Assembly (NCBI GenBank): GCA_028871175.1
Contig: JAGWNU010000005.1
Span: 1 to 50,908, forward strand
Length of the DNA stretch: 50,908 nucleotides
Direction of reading: 5' to 3'
Origin: Burkholderiaceae bacterium
GTDB lineage: Bacteria > Pseudomonadota > Gammaproteobacteria > Burkholderiales > Burkholderiaceae
The translations under genes were made by a program, and so were the position numbers. The notes beneath the pieces were generated by a model. The model was not told the DNA's origin and ran no database searches. It saw only the letters and a program-made list of their open reading frames with translations. This document shows positions 10,576 through 17,898 of this stretch, in pieces; position 1 is the first letter of the stretch; each line of letters opens with the position of its first letter.

Positions 10576-10590
10576 GCGGGGCCATCGCTC

Positions 10591-11103
10591 ATGAACTCGC
10601 CGCAATACCTGCTGCGCCCGGTGAATCCCGGCTTCATCGCTTTCAGCTTCGTGCTGGCATTCCTGTTCAACCTGATGCCGTGGGGCCACATGCAGTGGAT
10701 TCCCGATCTGGTGGCGCTGGTACTGGTGTTCTGGAACATCCACCAGCCGCGCCGCGTGGGCATGGTGGTGGCCTTTCTGCTCGGGCTGCTGATGGACGTG
10801 CACGAGGCGCGCCTGCTGGGCGAACACGCCATGGCGTACACGCTGCTGTCGTATTTTGCGATCACCATCCACCGGCGCGTGCTGTGGTTCTCGGTGCTGT
10901 CGCAGGCGCTGCACGTGCTGCCGCTGCTGGTGCTGGCGCACGCCGTGCCGATCGTCATCCGCCTGCTGATGGGCGCGCACCTGCCGGACTGGCAGGTCAT
11001 CCTCCCCCCGCTGATCGAGGCAGGTCTCTGGCCGTTCGCGAACGCCTTCCTGCTCGCGCCGCAACGCCGTCCGGAGAGCGTCGATGAGACGCGCCCGATC
11101 TGA
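10591..11103 (+). CDS. mreD: Rod shape-determining protein MreD
   Basis: This 170-residue inner-membrane protein has about five hydrophobic segments (FIAFSFVLAFLFNLMPWGHM, IPDLVALVLVFWNIHQPRRV, GMVVAFLLGLLMDV and others), the usual MreD size and layout. The motif LLMDVHEARLLGEHAMAYTL is typical. It lies 15 bp after mreC and 22 bp before mrdA, inside the elongation operon. Confidence 0.95.
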   Translation: MNSPQYLLRPVNPGFIAFSFVLAFLFNLMPWGHMQWIPDLVALVLVFWNIHQPRRVGMVVAFLLGLLMDVHEARLLGEHAMAYTLLSYFAITIHRRVLWFSVLSQALHVLPLLVLAHAVPIVIRLLMGAHLPDWQVILPPLIEAGLWPFANAFLLAPQRRPESVDETRPI

Positions 11104-11125
11104 TGTATCTCGCTGTTAGTCCGGC

Positions 11126-13531
11126 ATGACCGAAATCCGTAACGTCGAACAGGAGCTGTCGCGCTTTCGCCTGCGGCTGGCGGCGGCGGCGCTGTTTGTG
11201 CTGGTTTGCTTCGGTCTGCTGCTGGCGCGCTTCTTCTGGCTGCAATCCATCAAGCATGAACAGTACTCGGCCAAGGCCGAGGACAACCGCATCTCGGTGG
11301 CGCCGATCGAGCCCAACCGCGGCATCATCATGGACCGCAACGGCGTGGTGCTGGCGCGCAATTATTCGGCATACACGCTGGAGATCACGCCGTCCAAGCT
11401 GCAGGACACGCTGGACAACACCATCGATCAGCTGGCCCAGTTGGTCGACATCCAGCCGCGCGACCGCCGCCGCTTCAAGCGCCTGATGGAAGATGCGCGC
11501 AGCTTCGAAAGCCTGCCGATCCGCAGCCAGCTGACCGACCAGGAAGTCGCGCGCTTCTCGGCGCAGCGCTTCCGCTTTCCGGGCGTGGACGTGCACGCGC
11601 GGCTGTTCCGCCAATACCCGCTGGGCGAATCGGCGTCGCACGTGATCGGCTACATCGGCCGCATCTCCGAGCGCGATCTCGAACGCATCGACGACATGAG
11701 CGACGCCAACAGCCAGCCGGGCGTCACATACGACCCGCGCAAGGATTCCAACAACTACAGCGGCACGGAATACATCGGCAAGGTCGGGATCGAGCAAAGC
11801 TACGAGACGGAGCTGCATGGCCTGACCGGCTACGAAGAGGTGGAGGTCAGCGCGGGCGGGCGGCCGATCCGCACGCTGTCCACCTCGCAGGCGACACCGG
11901 GCAACAACCTGATCCTGTCGCTCGACATCAACCTGCAGCGTCTGGCCGAGCAGCTCTTCGGCAATCGCCGCGGTGCGCTGGTGGCAATCGAGCCCGAGAC
12001 CGGCGACATCCTCGCCTTTGTCTCCAAGCCGACGTTCGACCCGAACCTGTTCATCGAGGGCATCGACAGCGCCACCTGGAACGAACTGAACAATTCGCCC
12101 GACAAACCGCTGCTGAACCGTCCGCTGCGCGGCACATACCCGCCGGGTTCGACATACAAGCCCTTCATGGCGCTGGGCGCGCTGGAGCTGGGCAAGCGCA
12201 CGCCGCAGTGGGGCATGGCCGACCCCGGCTCGTTCACGCTGGGCAACCACACCTTCCGCGACGACGTGCCGGGCGGGCATGGCTGGGTCGACATGTTCCG
12301 CTCCATCGTGATGTCGTGCGACACGTACTACTACCGGCTCGCCAACGACATGGGTGTCAACGCCATCCACGATTTCATGAAGCCCTTCGGCTTCGGACAG
12401 ATCACGGGCATCGACATCGAAGGCGAGCGCACCGGCATCCTGCCCTCCACCGACTGGAAGCGCAGAGCCTACAAGCGCCCCGAACAGCAAAAGTGGTACG
12501 ACGGCGAAACCATCTCGCTGGGCATCGGCCAGGGCTATAACAACTTCACCATCCTGCAGCTTGCGCATGCGGTATCGACACTCGCCAACAACGGCGTGGT
12601 CATGAAGCCCCATCTGGTCAAGGCCGTCGAGGATTCGGTCAGCAAATCCCGCGCGCTGACCGTGCCCACGGAGAGCTACCGCATCCCGCTCAAGCAATCG
12701 AACATCGACGTGATCAAGCACGCCATGGTGGGCGTGAACCAGACGGGCACCGCTGCCAAGGCATTCATCGGCGCGCAGTATGTGTCGGCAGGCAAGACGG
12801 GGACGGCGCAGGTGTACTCGCTGGGCAAGAACGAAAAGTACAACCACCACGCCATTCCCGAGAACAAGCGCGACCACGCGCTCTTCGAGGCCTTTGCACC
12901 GGCGGATCACCCGAAGATCGCCCTGGCGCTCATCGTGGAGAACGCCGGCTTCGGTGCCGCATCGGCTGCGCCAATTGCACGTGCGGTCATGGACTATTAC
13001 CTGACCGGCAAGTGGCCGGCCGAACTTGTCGCCACCGCGCCGAAGCCCCAGCCGCAACCGCCGGTGGATACGCCGAGCGTGTTCTCCACCGGCAAGACGG
13101 CCACCATCGCCAGCGCGACGGCTGCGCCGCAGGCGGCTGCAGAGGTGGCGTCCGGGGTGGTTGCGGCGTCGGGCGTGGCAGCGCCCGCCTCGAGCGCCGT
13201 GGCCGCCGCTTCAGCGCCGGCCGCCTCGTCGGTGGCAACGGGCGCCACGCGCAGCGCGCCGCCGCTGTCGCCGGATCTGGTGGCGCCGGCCCTGCGAGAG
13301 GCCGGCACCAGCGCCGAGGCTGTCGCCCCGGCCACGCTGGACGCTCAGGTGCTGCAAGCCCTGTCGCATGCCCAACCGGCGCCCGAACTGCCACCGCGCG
13401 GACGTGGCAGCGCAGCCGCGCCGGCTCCGGCGCCCGCCACCACGCCAAAGGGTGCGAAGGATGCCAAGCCGGGCAACAGGCCGGCATCGAAGCCCGCGCA
13501 GAAACCGGCCGCCAAGCCGGCTGCGCCCTGA
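11126..13531 (+). CDS. mrdA: Penicillin-binding protein 2 (elongasome transpeptidase) with long low-complexity tail
   Basis: This 801-residue class B PBP has one N-terminal membrane segment (LAAAALFVLVCFGLLLARFF), the pedestal domain with NRGIIMDRNGVVLARNYSAY, and the transpeptidase domain with active-site Ser342 in PPGSTYKPF, SCD in MSCDTYYYRL and KTGT in SAGKTGTAQV. It cross-links peptidoglycan during elongation together with RodA. The family core ends near residue 630. About 170 extra residues, very rich in Ala, Pro and Ser and ending in Lys/Pro/Ala repeats, extend into the periplasm. The frame is uninterrupted and no frameshift is evident. Confidence 0.96.
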   Translation: MTEIRNVEQELSRFRLRLAAAALFVLVCFGLLLARFFWLQSIKHEQYSAKAEDNRISVAPIEPNRGIIMDRNGVVLARNYSAYTLEITPSKLQDTLDNTIDQLAQLVDIQPRDRRRFKRLMEDARSFESLPIRSQLTDQEVARFSAQRFRFPGVDVHARLFRQYPLGESASHVIGYIGRISERDLERIDDMSDANSQPGVTYDPRKDSNNYSGTEYIGKVGIEQSYETELHGLTGYEEVEVSAGGRPIRTLSTSQATPGNNLILSLDINLQRLAEQLFGNRRGALVAIEPETGDILAFVSKPTFDPNLFIEGIDSATWNELNNSPDKPLLNRPLRGTYPPGSTYKPFMALGALELGKRTPQWGMADPGSFTLGNHTFRDDVPGGHGWVDMFRSIVMSCDTYYYRLANDMGVNAIHDFMKPFGFGQITGIDIEGERTGILPSTDWKRRAYKRPEQQKWYDGETISLGIGQGYNNFTILQLAHAVSTLANNGVVMKPHLVKAVEDSVSKSRALTVPTESYRIPLKQSNIDVIKHAMVGVNQTGTAAKAFIGAQYVSAGKTGTAQVYSLGKNEKYNHHAIPENKRDHALFEAFAPADHPKIALALIVENAGFGAASAAPIARAVMDYYLTGKWPAELVATAPKPQPQPPVDTPSVFSTGKTATIASATAAPQAAAEVASGVVAASGVAAPASSAVAAASAPAASSVATGATRSAPPLSPDLVAPALREAGTSAEAVAPATLDAQVLQALSHAQPAPELPPRGRGSAAAPAPAPATTPKGAKDAKPGNRPASKPAQKPAAKPAAP

Positions 13532-13554
13532 TATTTGCGCTTCAGGATCACGCC

Positions 13555-14706
13555 ATGGACAAACTGGACAAGCGCCGCCTATTCAACGTCGTCAAATCGC
13601 TCTTCACCGGCTTCGATGGCCCGCTTGCGCTGATCGTCTTTCTGCTGCTCGGCACGGGATTGGTCGCGCTGTACTCGGCCGCCATCGACATGCCGGGACG
13701 GGTGGAAGACCAGGTCCGCAACATCCTGCTGTCATTTGTGCTGATGTGGATCATCGCCAACCTGCCGCAGCAGACGCTGATGCGCTTTGCAGTGCCGCTC
13801 TACACCGTCGGCGTGGCGCTATTGATTGGCGTGGCGGCGTTCGGGCTCATCCGCAAGGGTGCGCGGCGGTGGCTCAATATCGGCGTGGTGGTGCAGCCCT
13901 CCGAAATCATGAAGATCGCCATGCCGCTCATGCTGGCGTGGTACTTCCAGAAGCGCGAGGGCGTGATCCACTGGTATGACTACCTGGCTGCGGCCGTGCT
14001 GCTGGTGATTCCGGTGGGCCTGATCGCCAAGCAGCCGGACCTGGGCACGGCGCTGCTGGTGCTCGCTGCCGGCATCTACGTGATCTACTTTGCCGGCCTG
14101 TCGTGGCGATTGATCGTGCCGGTGCTGGTGATTGCGGTGACGGCCATCACGCTGGTGGTGTCGTTCGAGTCGCGCATCTGCGCGCCGGGCGTGAACTGGC
14201 CGATCCTGCACGATTACCAGCAGCACCGCGTGTGCACACTGCTTGACCCGACCACCGACCCGCTCGGCAAGGGCTTCCACACCATCCAGTCGATCATCGC
14301 GATCGGCTCGGGCGGGGTCACGGGCAAGGGGTGGCTGAAGGGTACACAGACCCACCTTGAGTTCATTCCCGAGAAGCACACCGATTTCATCTTCGCGGTG
14401 TATTCGGAGGAGTTCGGGCTGGTCGGCAACGCCATCCTGCTGTTCCTGTACCTGCTGCTGATCCTGCGTGGGCTCTTCATCGCGGCCAACGCGGGTACGC
14501 TGTTCGGTCGCCTGCTGGCGGGGTCGATCACGCTGATCTTCTTCACCTACGCCTTCGTCAACATGGGCATGGTGAGCGGCATCCTGCCGGTGGTGGGCGT
14601 GCCGCTGCCGCTCATCAGCTACGGAGGCACGGCGCTCGTCACACTAGGCATGGGCATCGGCATCCTGATGAGCATCGCCCGACAGAAACGCTTCGTCCAG
14701 ACCTGA
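13555..14706 (+). CDS. rodA: Peptidoglycan glycosyltransferase RodA
   Basis: This 383-residue SEDS-family membrane protein polymerises glycan strands with PBP2. The ATG at 13555 (MDKLDKRRLFNVVKSLFTGF) is chosen because it follows the mrdA stop by 23 bp and gives the standard length; the frame is open upstream only as a shadow of mrdA. About ten hydrophobic segments are present. Conserved motifs include KGARRWLNIG, QPSEIMKIAMPL, KQPDLGTALLVL, LEFIPEKHTDFIFAV and PLPLISYGGTALVTLG near the C terminus. Confidence 0.97.
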   Translation: MDKLDKRRLFNVVKSLFTGFDGPLALIVFLLLGTGLVALYSAAIDMPGRVEDQVRNILLSFVLMWIIANLPQQTLMRFAVPLYTVGVALLIGVAAFGLIRKGARRWLNIGVVVQPSEIMKIAMPLMLAWYFQKREGVIHWYDYLAAAVLLVIPVGLIAKQPDLGTALLVLAAGIYVIYFAGLSWRLIVPVLVIAVTAITLVVSFESRICAPGVNWPILHDYQQHRVCTLLDPTTDPLGKGFHTIQSIIAIGSGGVTGKGWLKGTQTHLEFIPEKHTDFIFAVYSEEFGLVGNAILLFLYLLLILRGLFIAANAGTLFGRLLAGSITLIFFTYAFVNMGMVSGILPVVGVPLPLISYGGTALVTLGMGIGILMSIARQKRFVQT

Positions 14707-14710
14707 CAAC

Positions 14711-14734
14711 ACGGCCGCCAGCGTTGGCGGCCGT
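14711..14734. terminator. Hairpin terminator between convergent rodA and acyl-CoA ligase genes
   Basis: A perfect 10-bp stem, acggccgcca (14711-14720) and tggcggccgt (14725-14734), has a gcgt tetraloop and is followed by tgtacttt. It lies 4 bp after the rodA stop and 7 bp before the stop of the convergent gene, so it may serve both directions. The T-tract is short. Confidence 0.7.
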
Positions 14735-14741
14735 TGTACTT

Positions 14742-16430
14742 TCAGGCGGCAACCGCCTCGTCGCGCAGGAGGCGCCGCAGCACCTTACCCGTGGCCGTGG
14801 CGGGCAGCGCATCGTGAAACCTCACGCGGCGGGGCACTTTGTATGGCGCCATGTTGTCGCGCGACCATGCGATCAATTCGGCCTCGGTAAGCGTCGTACC
14901 GCCCATGGGCACCACGTGCGCGCAGACGACTTCGCCCTTGTCGGGGTCGGGCATCGGGGTCACGGCCACCTGGCGAATGCCGGGGTGCCGCGACAGCAGC
15001 GATTCAACCTCTTCGGGAAACACGCTGTAGCCCGACACCTTGATCATCTCCTTGATACGGCCCTGCCATTGCAGATAGCCGTCGGGCGAGACCTGGCCGA
15101 TATCGCCCGTGCGCAGAAAACCGTTATGCAAGGCGGCACGCGTCGCCTCGTCGCGCTGCCAGTAACCGCGAAACACGCCGGGACTGCGAATGGTGATCTC
15201 ACCGGACTGGCCGGGCGGCAGCTCGTCGCCCGTGTGCGGGTCGACAATGCGGATCTCGGTCTGCGGCACGATCTTGCCGTGCCAGCCCCAGCGCGGGGCG
15301 TTGGCAGGCGTAATGGCATCACATGTGTGGGTTTCCGACAGGCCGTATGCGGCTTCGTAGATCCGGCACTGCGGTCCGGCAAAGGCGCGCCATCGCTCGG
15401 CGATGGCCTCGGTGAGCGTTACGCCAAAGCTGGTGCATGGGTTGGCGACCAGCGATTCCATGCGGTACTGCGCAGCGTCCGGATGCGCCATCACCGCCAG
15501 GTTCATCGGCGTCATGCTGTACCAGCGCGTGACACGATAGCGGTCGATGGCCTGCAGCACGGCCAGCGGGTCGAAGCGGTAGAGCAGGATCGTCGTGGCG
15601 CCGGAATACAGCATGACGTTCATGCCCATCAGCATGCCGGCAATGTGCGACAGCGGCGCCACCGCGAGCATCACGTCCGAGGAATGGATGCCGCTGACCT
15701 GCACGGTCACGACCGTTTTATACAGCGCGTTGCGGTGCGTGAGCATGGCACCCTTTGGGCGGCCGGTGGTGCCGGATGTGTAGACCATCAACGCCACCTC
15801 GTCGAGATCGACGGTGATGGCCGCCACGGCATCGCGCTCGGCCACGTCCACCGGCTCGGCCAGCAGTTGCATCAGGTCGAGGAGGGGGGCGCCCGCCTTG
15901 TTCCTGGGCGGCGGCGCGGACGAAGCATCGGCGGCAATCAACTCCGGCGGCACGGCCAGCGCCTTGCGGCACGCCGGCTGCGCCGGCTGCAGATCGGCAT
16001 AGCGGGTGGTAATGACGGTGGCGACCGAGGTGCCGGGGCGCGCAGCCTCGACAATCGGCATCAGGTCGGCCGCAGCGACCAGGATCTTGGCGCCGCAATC
16101 GGCCAGTTGGTCGCGCAACTCGTGCTGGCGGGACAAGGGACCGCACGGCACGACAATGGCGCCCAGCTTGGCGGTCGCCAGATGCGCAAGGATGGCCTGC
16201 GGGCAGTTCTGCAGAAACAGTGCGACGCGGTCGCCGCGCGCGACGCCCAGTCGTTGCAATTGCACCGCCAGGCGCGTCGAGAGCTGATCGAGCTCACGCC
16301 AGCAGATCGTGCGGCCGTACCACAGGAGGGCGATGCGCTCGGGGGTCTGCTGGGCGTGCAGCGCGCAATACCGGTGCAGCGGCATCTCGCCCGCCAGGTA
16401 GTGGACCGGTTCGCGGTTCTGGATGGTCAT
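14742..16430 (-). CDS. AMP-dependent acyl-CoA synthetase/ligase, substrate unknown
   Basis: This 562-residue ANL-superfamily enzyme activates a carboxylate with ATP and transfers it to CoA. The P-loop-like motif is VYTSGTTGRPKGAMLTHRN, followed by AAYGLSETHTCDA, the hinge motif GYLQWQGRIKEMIKVSGYS and the C-terminal PATATGKVLRRL with the catalytic Lys. Whether the substrate is a fatty or aromatic acid cannot be read from the motifs. A LysR gene is divergent from it across 456 bp, and a 12-bp palindrome lies about 215 bp upstream of its start, so regulated expression is likely. Confidence 0.85.
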   Translation of the reverse strand: MTIQNREPVHYLAGEMPLHRYCALHAQQTPERIALLWYGRTICWRELDQLSTRLAVQLQRLGVARGDRVALFLQNCPQAILAHLATAKLGAIVVPCGPLSRQHELRDQLADCGAKILVAAADLMPIVEAARPGTSVATVITTRYADLQPAQPACRKALAVPPELIAADASSAPPPRNKAGAPLLDLMQLLAEPVDVAERDAVAAITVDLDEVALMVYTSGTTGRPKGAMLTHRNALYKTVVTVQVSGIHSSDVMLAVAPLSHIAGMLMGMNVMLYSGATTILLYRFDPLAVLQAIDRYRVTRWYSMTPMNLAVMAHPDAAQYRMESLVANPCTSFGVTLTEAIAERWRAFAGPQCRIYEAAYGLSETHTCDAITPANAPRWGWHGKIVPQTEIRIVDPHTGDELPPGQSGEITIRSPGVFRGYWQRDEATRAALHNGFLRTGDIGQVSPDGYLQWQGRIKEMIKVSGYSVFPEEVESLLSRHPGIRQVAVTPMPDPDKGEVVCAHVVPMGGTTLTEAELIAWSRDNMAPYKVPRRVRFHDALPATATGKVLRRLLRDEAVAA

Positions 16431-16644
16431 ATGGTGTCTCCTCGGCCGTCGACATCGCGGGGCGAGCCTGCGGCCGTGATGGCTGCCCTCGTGCCGGGGC
16501 GCTCATGCAGGTGGGGTTTCGTGGCAACCATGCTTTGAGTATGACGGGGCGCTGCGGGCACCGCTCCATTCGATTTGCGCAAAACTCCGTTCCACTGGAA
16601 ATCGGGATCGAACGTGATCCTGTTCAAGGCAAAACACGAAAATC

Positions 16645-16656
16645 TACCGTACGGTA
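16645..16656. promoter_or_regulatory. Perfect 12-bp palindrome, candidate operator of the acyl-CoA ligase gene
   Basis: TACCGTACGGTA is self-complementary over all 12 bases. On the minus strand it follows TTGCAA and overlaps a TATACC-like -10, so a regulator bound there could block the ligase promoter. The shape suits a TetR- or GntR-type dimer. No such regulator gene is adjacent. Confidence 0.4.
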
Positions 16657-16845
16657 TACAGTTTCGACGCAAACCCGTTGCAACGTCAATCGGTGAGAAG
16701 TTGGATGTCAGCGTCCGCCAGCCCAGCCGACCCCATGCAACGCATATGGGCCCGCGCACTGCCCAGGAGCGGGCGCTCACCTTCTTTGATTGCCACTCAC
16801 AAGTAAATTGCTTGCGTCGACATTAAATATTTGCCGCCACGACGG

Positions 16846-16870
16846 ATTTGTTCTATTTTTGACAACAAAT
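16846..16870. promoter_or_regulatory. LysR-type T-N11-A box ahead of the LysR gene
   Basis: The arms ATTTGTT (16846-16852) and AACAAAT (16864-16870) are perfect reverse complements with exactly 11 bases between them, the classic T-N11-A layout of LysR-type binding sites. The right arm ends 16 bp before the LysR start codon at 16887. The flank is AT-rich and includes the 8-bp palindrome aaatattt (16825-16832). The rest of the 16431-16886 gap shows no gene. Confidence 0.6.
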
Positions 16871-16886
16871 TAAGTGAGGGGCAGGA

Positions 16887-17825
16887 ATGGATCGTTTGCA
16901 ATCGATGCGGGTGTTTTCCAAGGTGGTGGAGCTCGGCAGCTTCGCCAGGGCGGCCCAGCATCTGGCGATGAGCAATGCCGTGGTCACGCGCTACGTCGCC
17001 GACCTGGAGGCGCACCTTGGTACGCGCCTGCTCAATCGCACCACGCGCAGTCTGTCGCTGACCGACGTGGGCGAAACCTATCTTCAGCGCTGCCAGCAGA
17101 TCCTGCTCGACATTGACGAGGCGGAATCGCTGGCGACCTCGCGCAGCCAGGCGCTGGTGGGAGGTCTGCGTATCGTCGCGCCAGTGATGTTCGGCCTGCA
17201 CGTGCTGCCGATGCTGCTCGCGCGCTTTCAGCAGCTCTATCCCGAGGTGACGTTCGACGTGGCGCTGTCCGATCGGCCCATCGACATTGTCGAAGACGGC
17301 CGTGACGTCGGCATCATGGTCTCGGAGTTGGGCCTGGGGTCGCACCTGGTGGCGCGGCGCATGATCTCGGCCGAGATGGTCATGGCCGCCACGCCCGCCT
17401 ATCTGCGACAGCACTCGACACCGATGCGCGCCGAAGACATTGCCGAGCACCGCGTGATTGCCATGTGGCACCCGCAATTGCGGCACGAGTGGGAGATGAG
17501 CACGCCCGACGGTCAGTCGATCGCCGTGCCCGTGCAGCCTTCGCTGGTCACCAGCAACGCCGAACTGATGCACCGCGCGGTCCTGGCCGACATGGGGATC
17601 GCGGTGCTCTCGTCGTACATGGCGCGGCCGGACCTGGAATCGGGCCGCCTGGTGCGCGTGCTGCCGCAATACCAGCTGCCGCAGCGCTCGCTGTCGCTGG
17701 TGTACCCAAGCCGCAAGTTCCTGCCGACCAAGGTGCGCACGTTCATCGACTACATGCTCGCCCAGGCAACGGAGGTCAAGCAGAGCGAAGCCCGCGCGGG
17801 CCGCACGCTGAGCGAAGCCGCGTAA
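16887..17825 (+). CDS. LysR-family transcriptional regulator
   Basis: This 312-residue protein has an N-terminal winged helix-turn-helix (MDRLQSMRVFSKVVELGSFA, then ARAAQHLAMSNAVVTRYVAD, residues 1-60) and a type 2 periplasmic-binding-like effector domain from about residue 90. The sequence resembles the single-domain regulator subgroup that often controls a divergent gene. It is divergent from the acyl-CoA ligase and has a T-N11-A box just upstream, so it probably autoregulates and may control the ligase. The start is supported by GGGGCAGGA upstream. Confidence 0.93.
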   Translation: MDRLQSMRVFSKVVELGSFARAAQHLAMSNAVVTRYVADLEAHLGTRLLNRTTRSLSLTDVGETYLQRCQQILLDIDEAESLATSRSQALVGGLRIVAPVMFGLHVLPMLLARFQQLYPEVTFDVALSDRPIDIVEDGRDVGIMVSELGLGSHLVARRMISAEMVMAATPAYLRQHSTPMRAEDIAEHRVIAMWHPQLRHEWEMSTPDGQSIAVPVQPSLVTSNAELMHRAVLADMGIAVLSSYMARPDLESGRLVRVLPQYQLPQRSLSLVYPSRKFLPTKVRTFIDYMLAQATEVKQSEARAGRTLSEAA

Positions 17826-17845
17826 TCGCCGCACGTTGTGTCAAC

Positions 17846-17876
17846 GCAAACGGGAGGACACTGTCCTCCCGTTTGC
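17846..17876. terminator. Bidirectional terminator between LysR gene and topB
   Basis: The 15-bp arms gcaaacgggaggaca (17846-17860) and tgtcctcccgtttgc (17862-17876) are perfect reverse complements around one central base. The hairpin lies between the convergent stops of the LysR gene (17825) and topB (17899). There is no strong T-tract on either side, so termination efficiency is uncertain. Confidence 0.65.
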
Positions 17877-17898
17877 ATTGGTACCGGCGAAACCGCGT

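Noticed and set aside
10997-13057. A 686-codon open frame antisense to mrdA
   Set aside because: It lies entirely opposite a gene with all PBP2 motifs and has the His/Arg-rich composition of a shadow frame in high-GC DNA.
13012-13554. Extension of rodA upstream into the mrdA tail
   Set aside because: This is an alternative frame of the mrdA tail; the RodA family start is the ATG at 13555.
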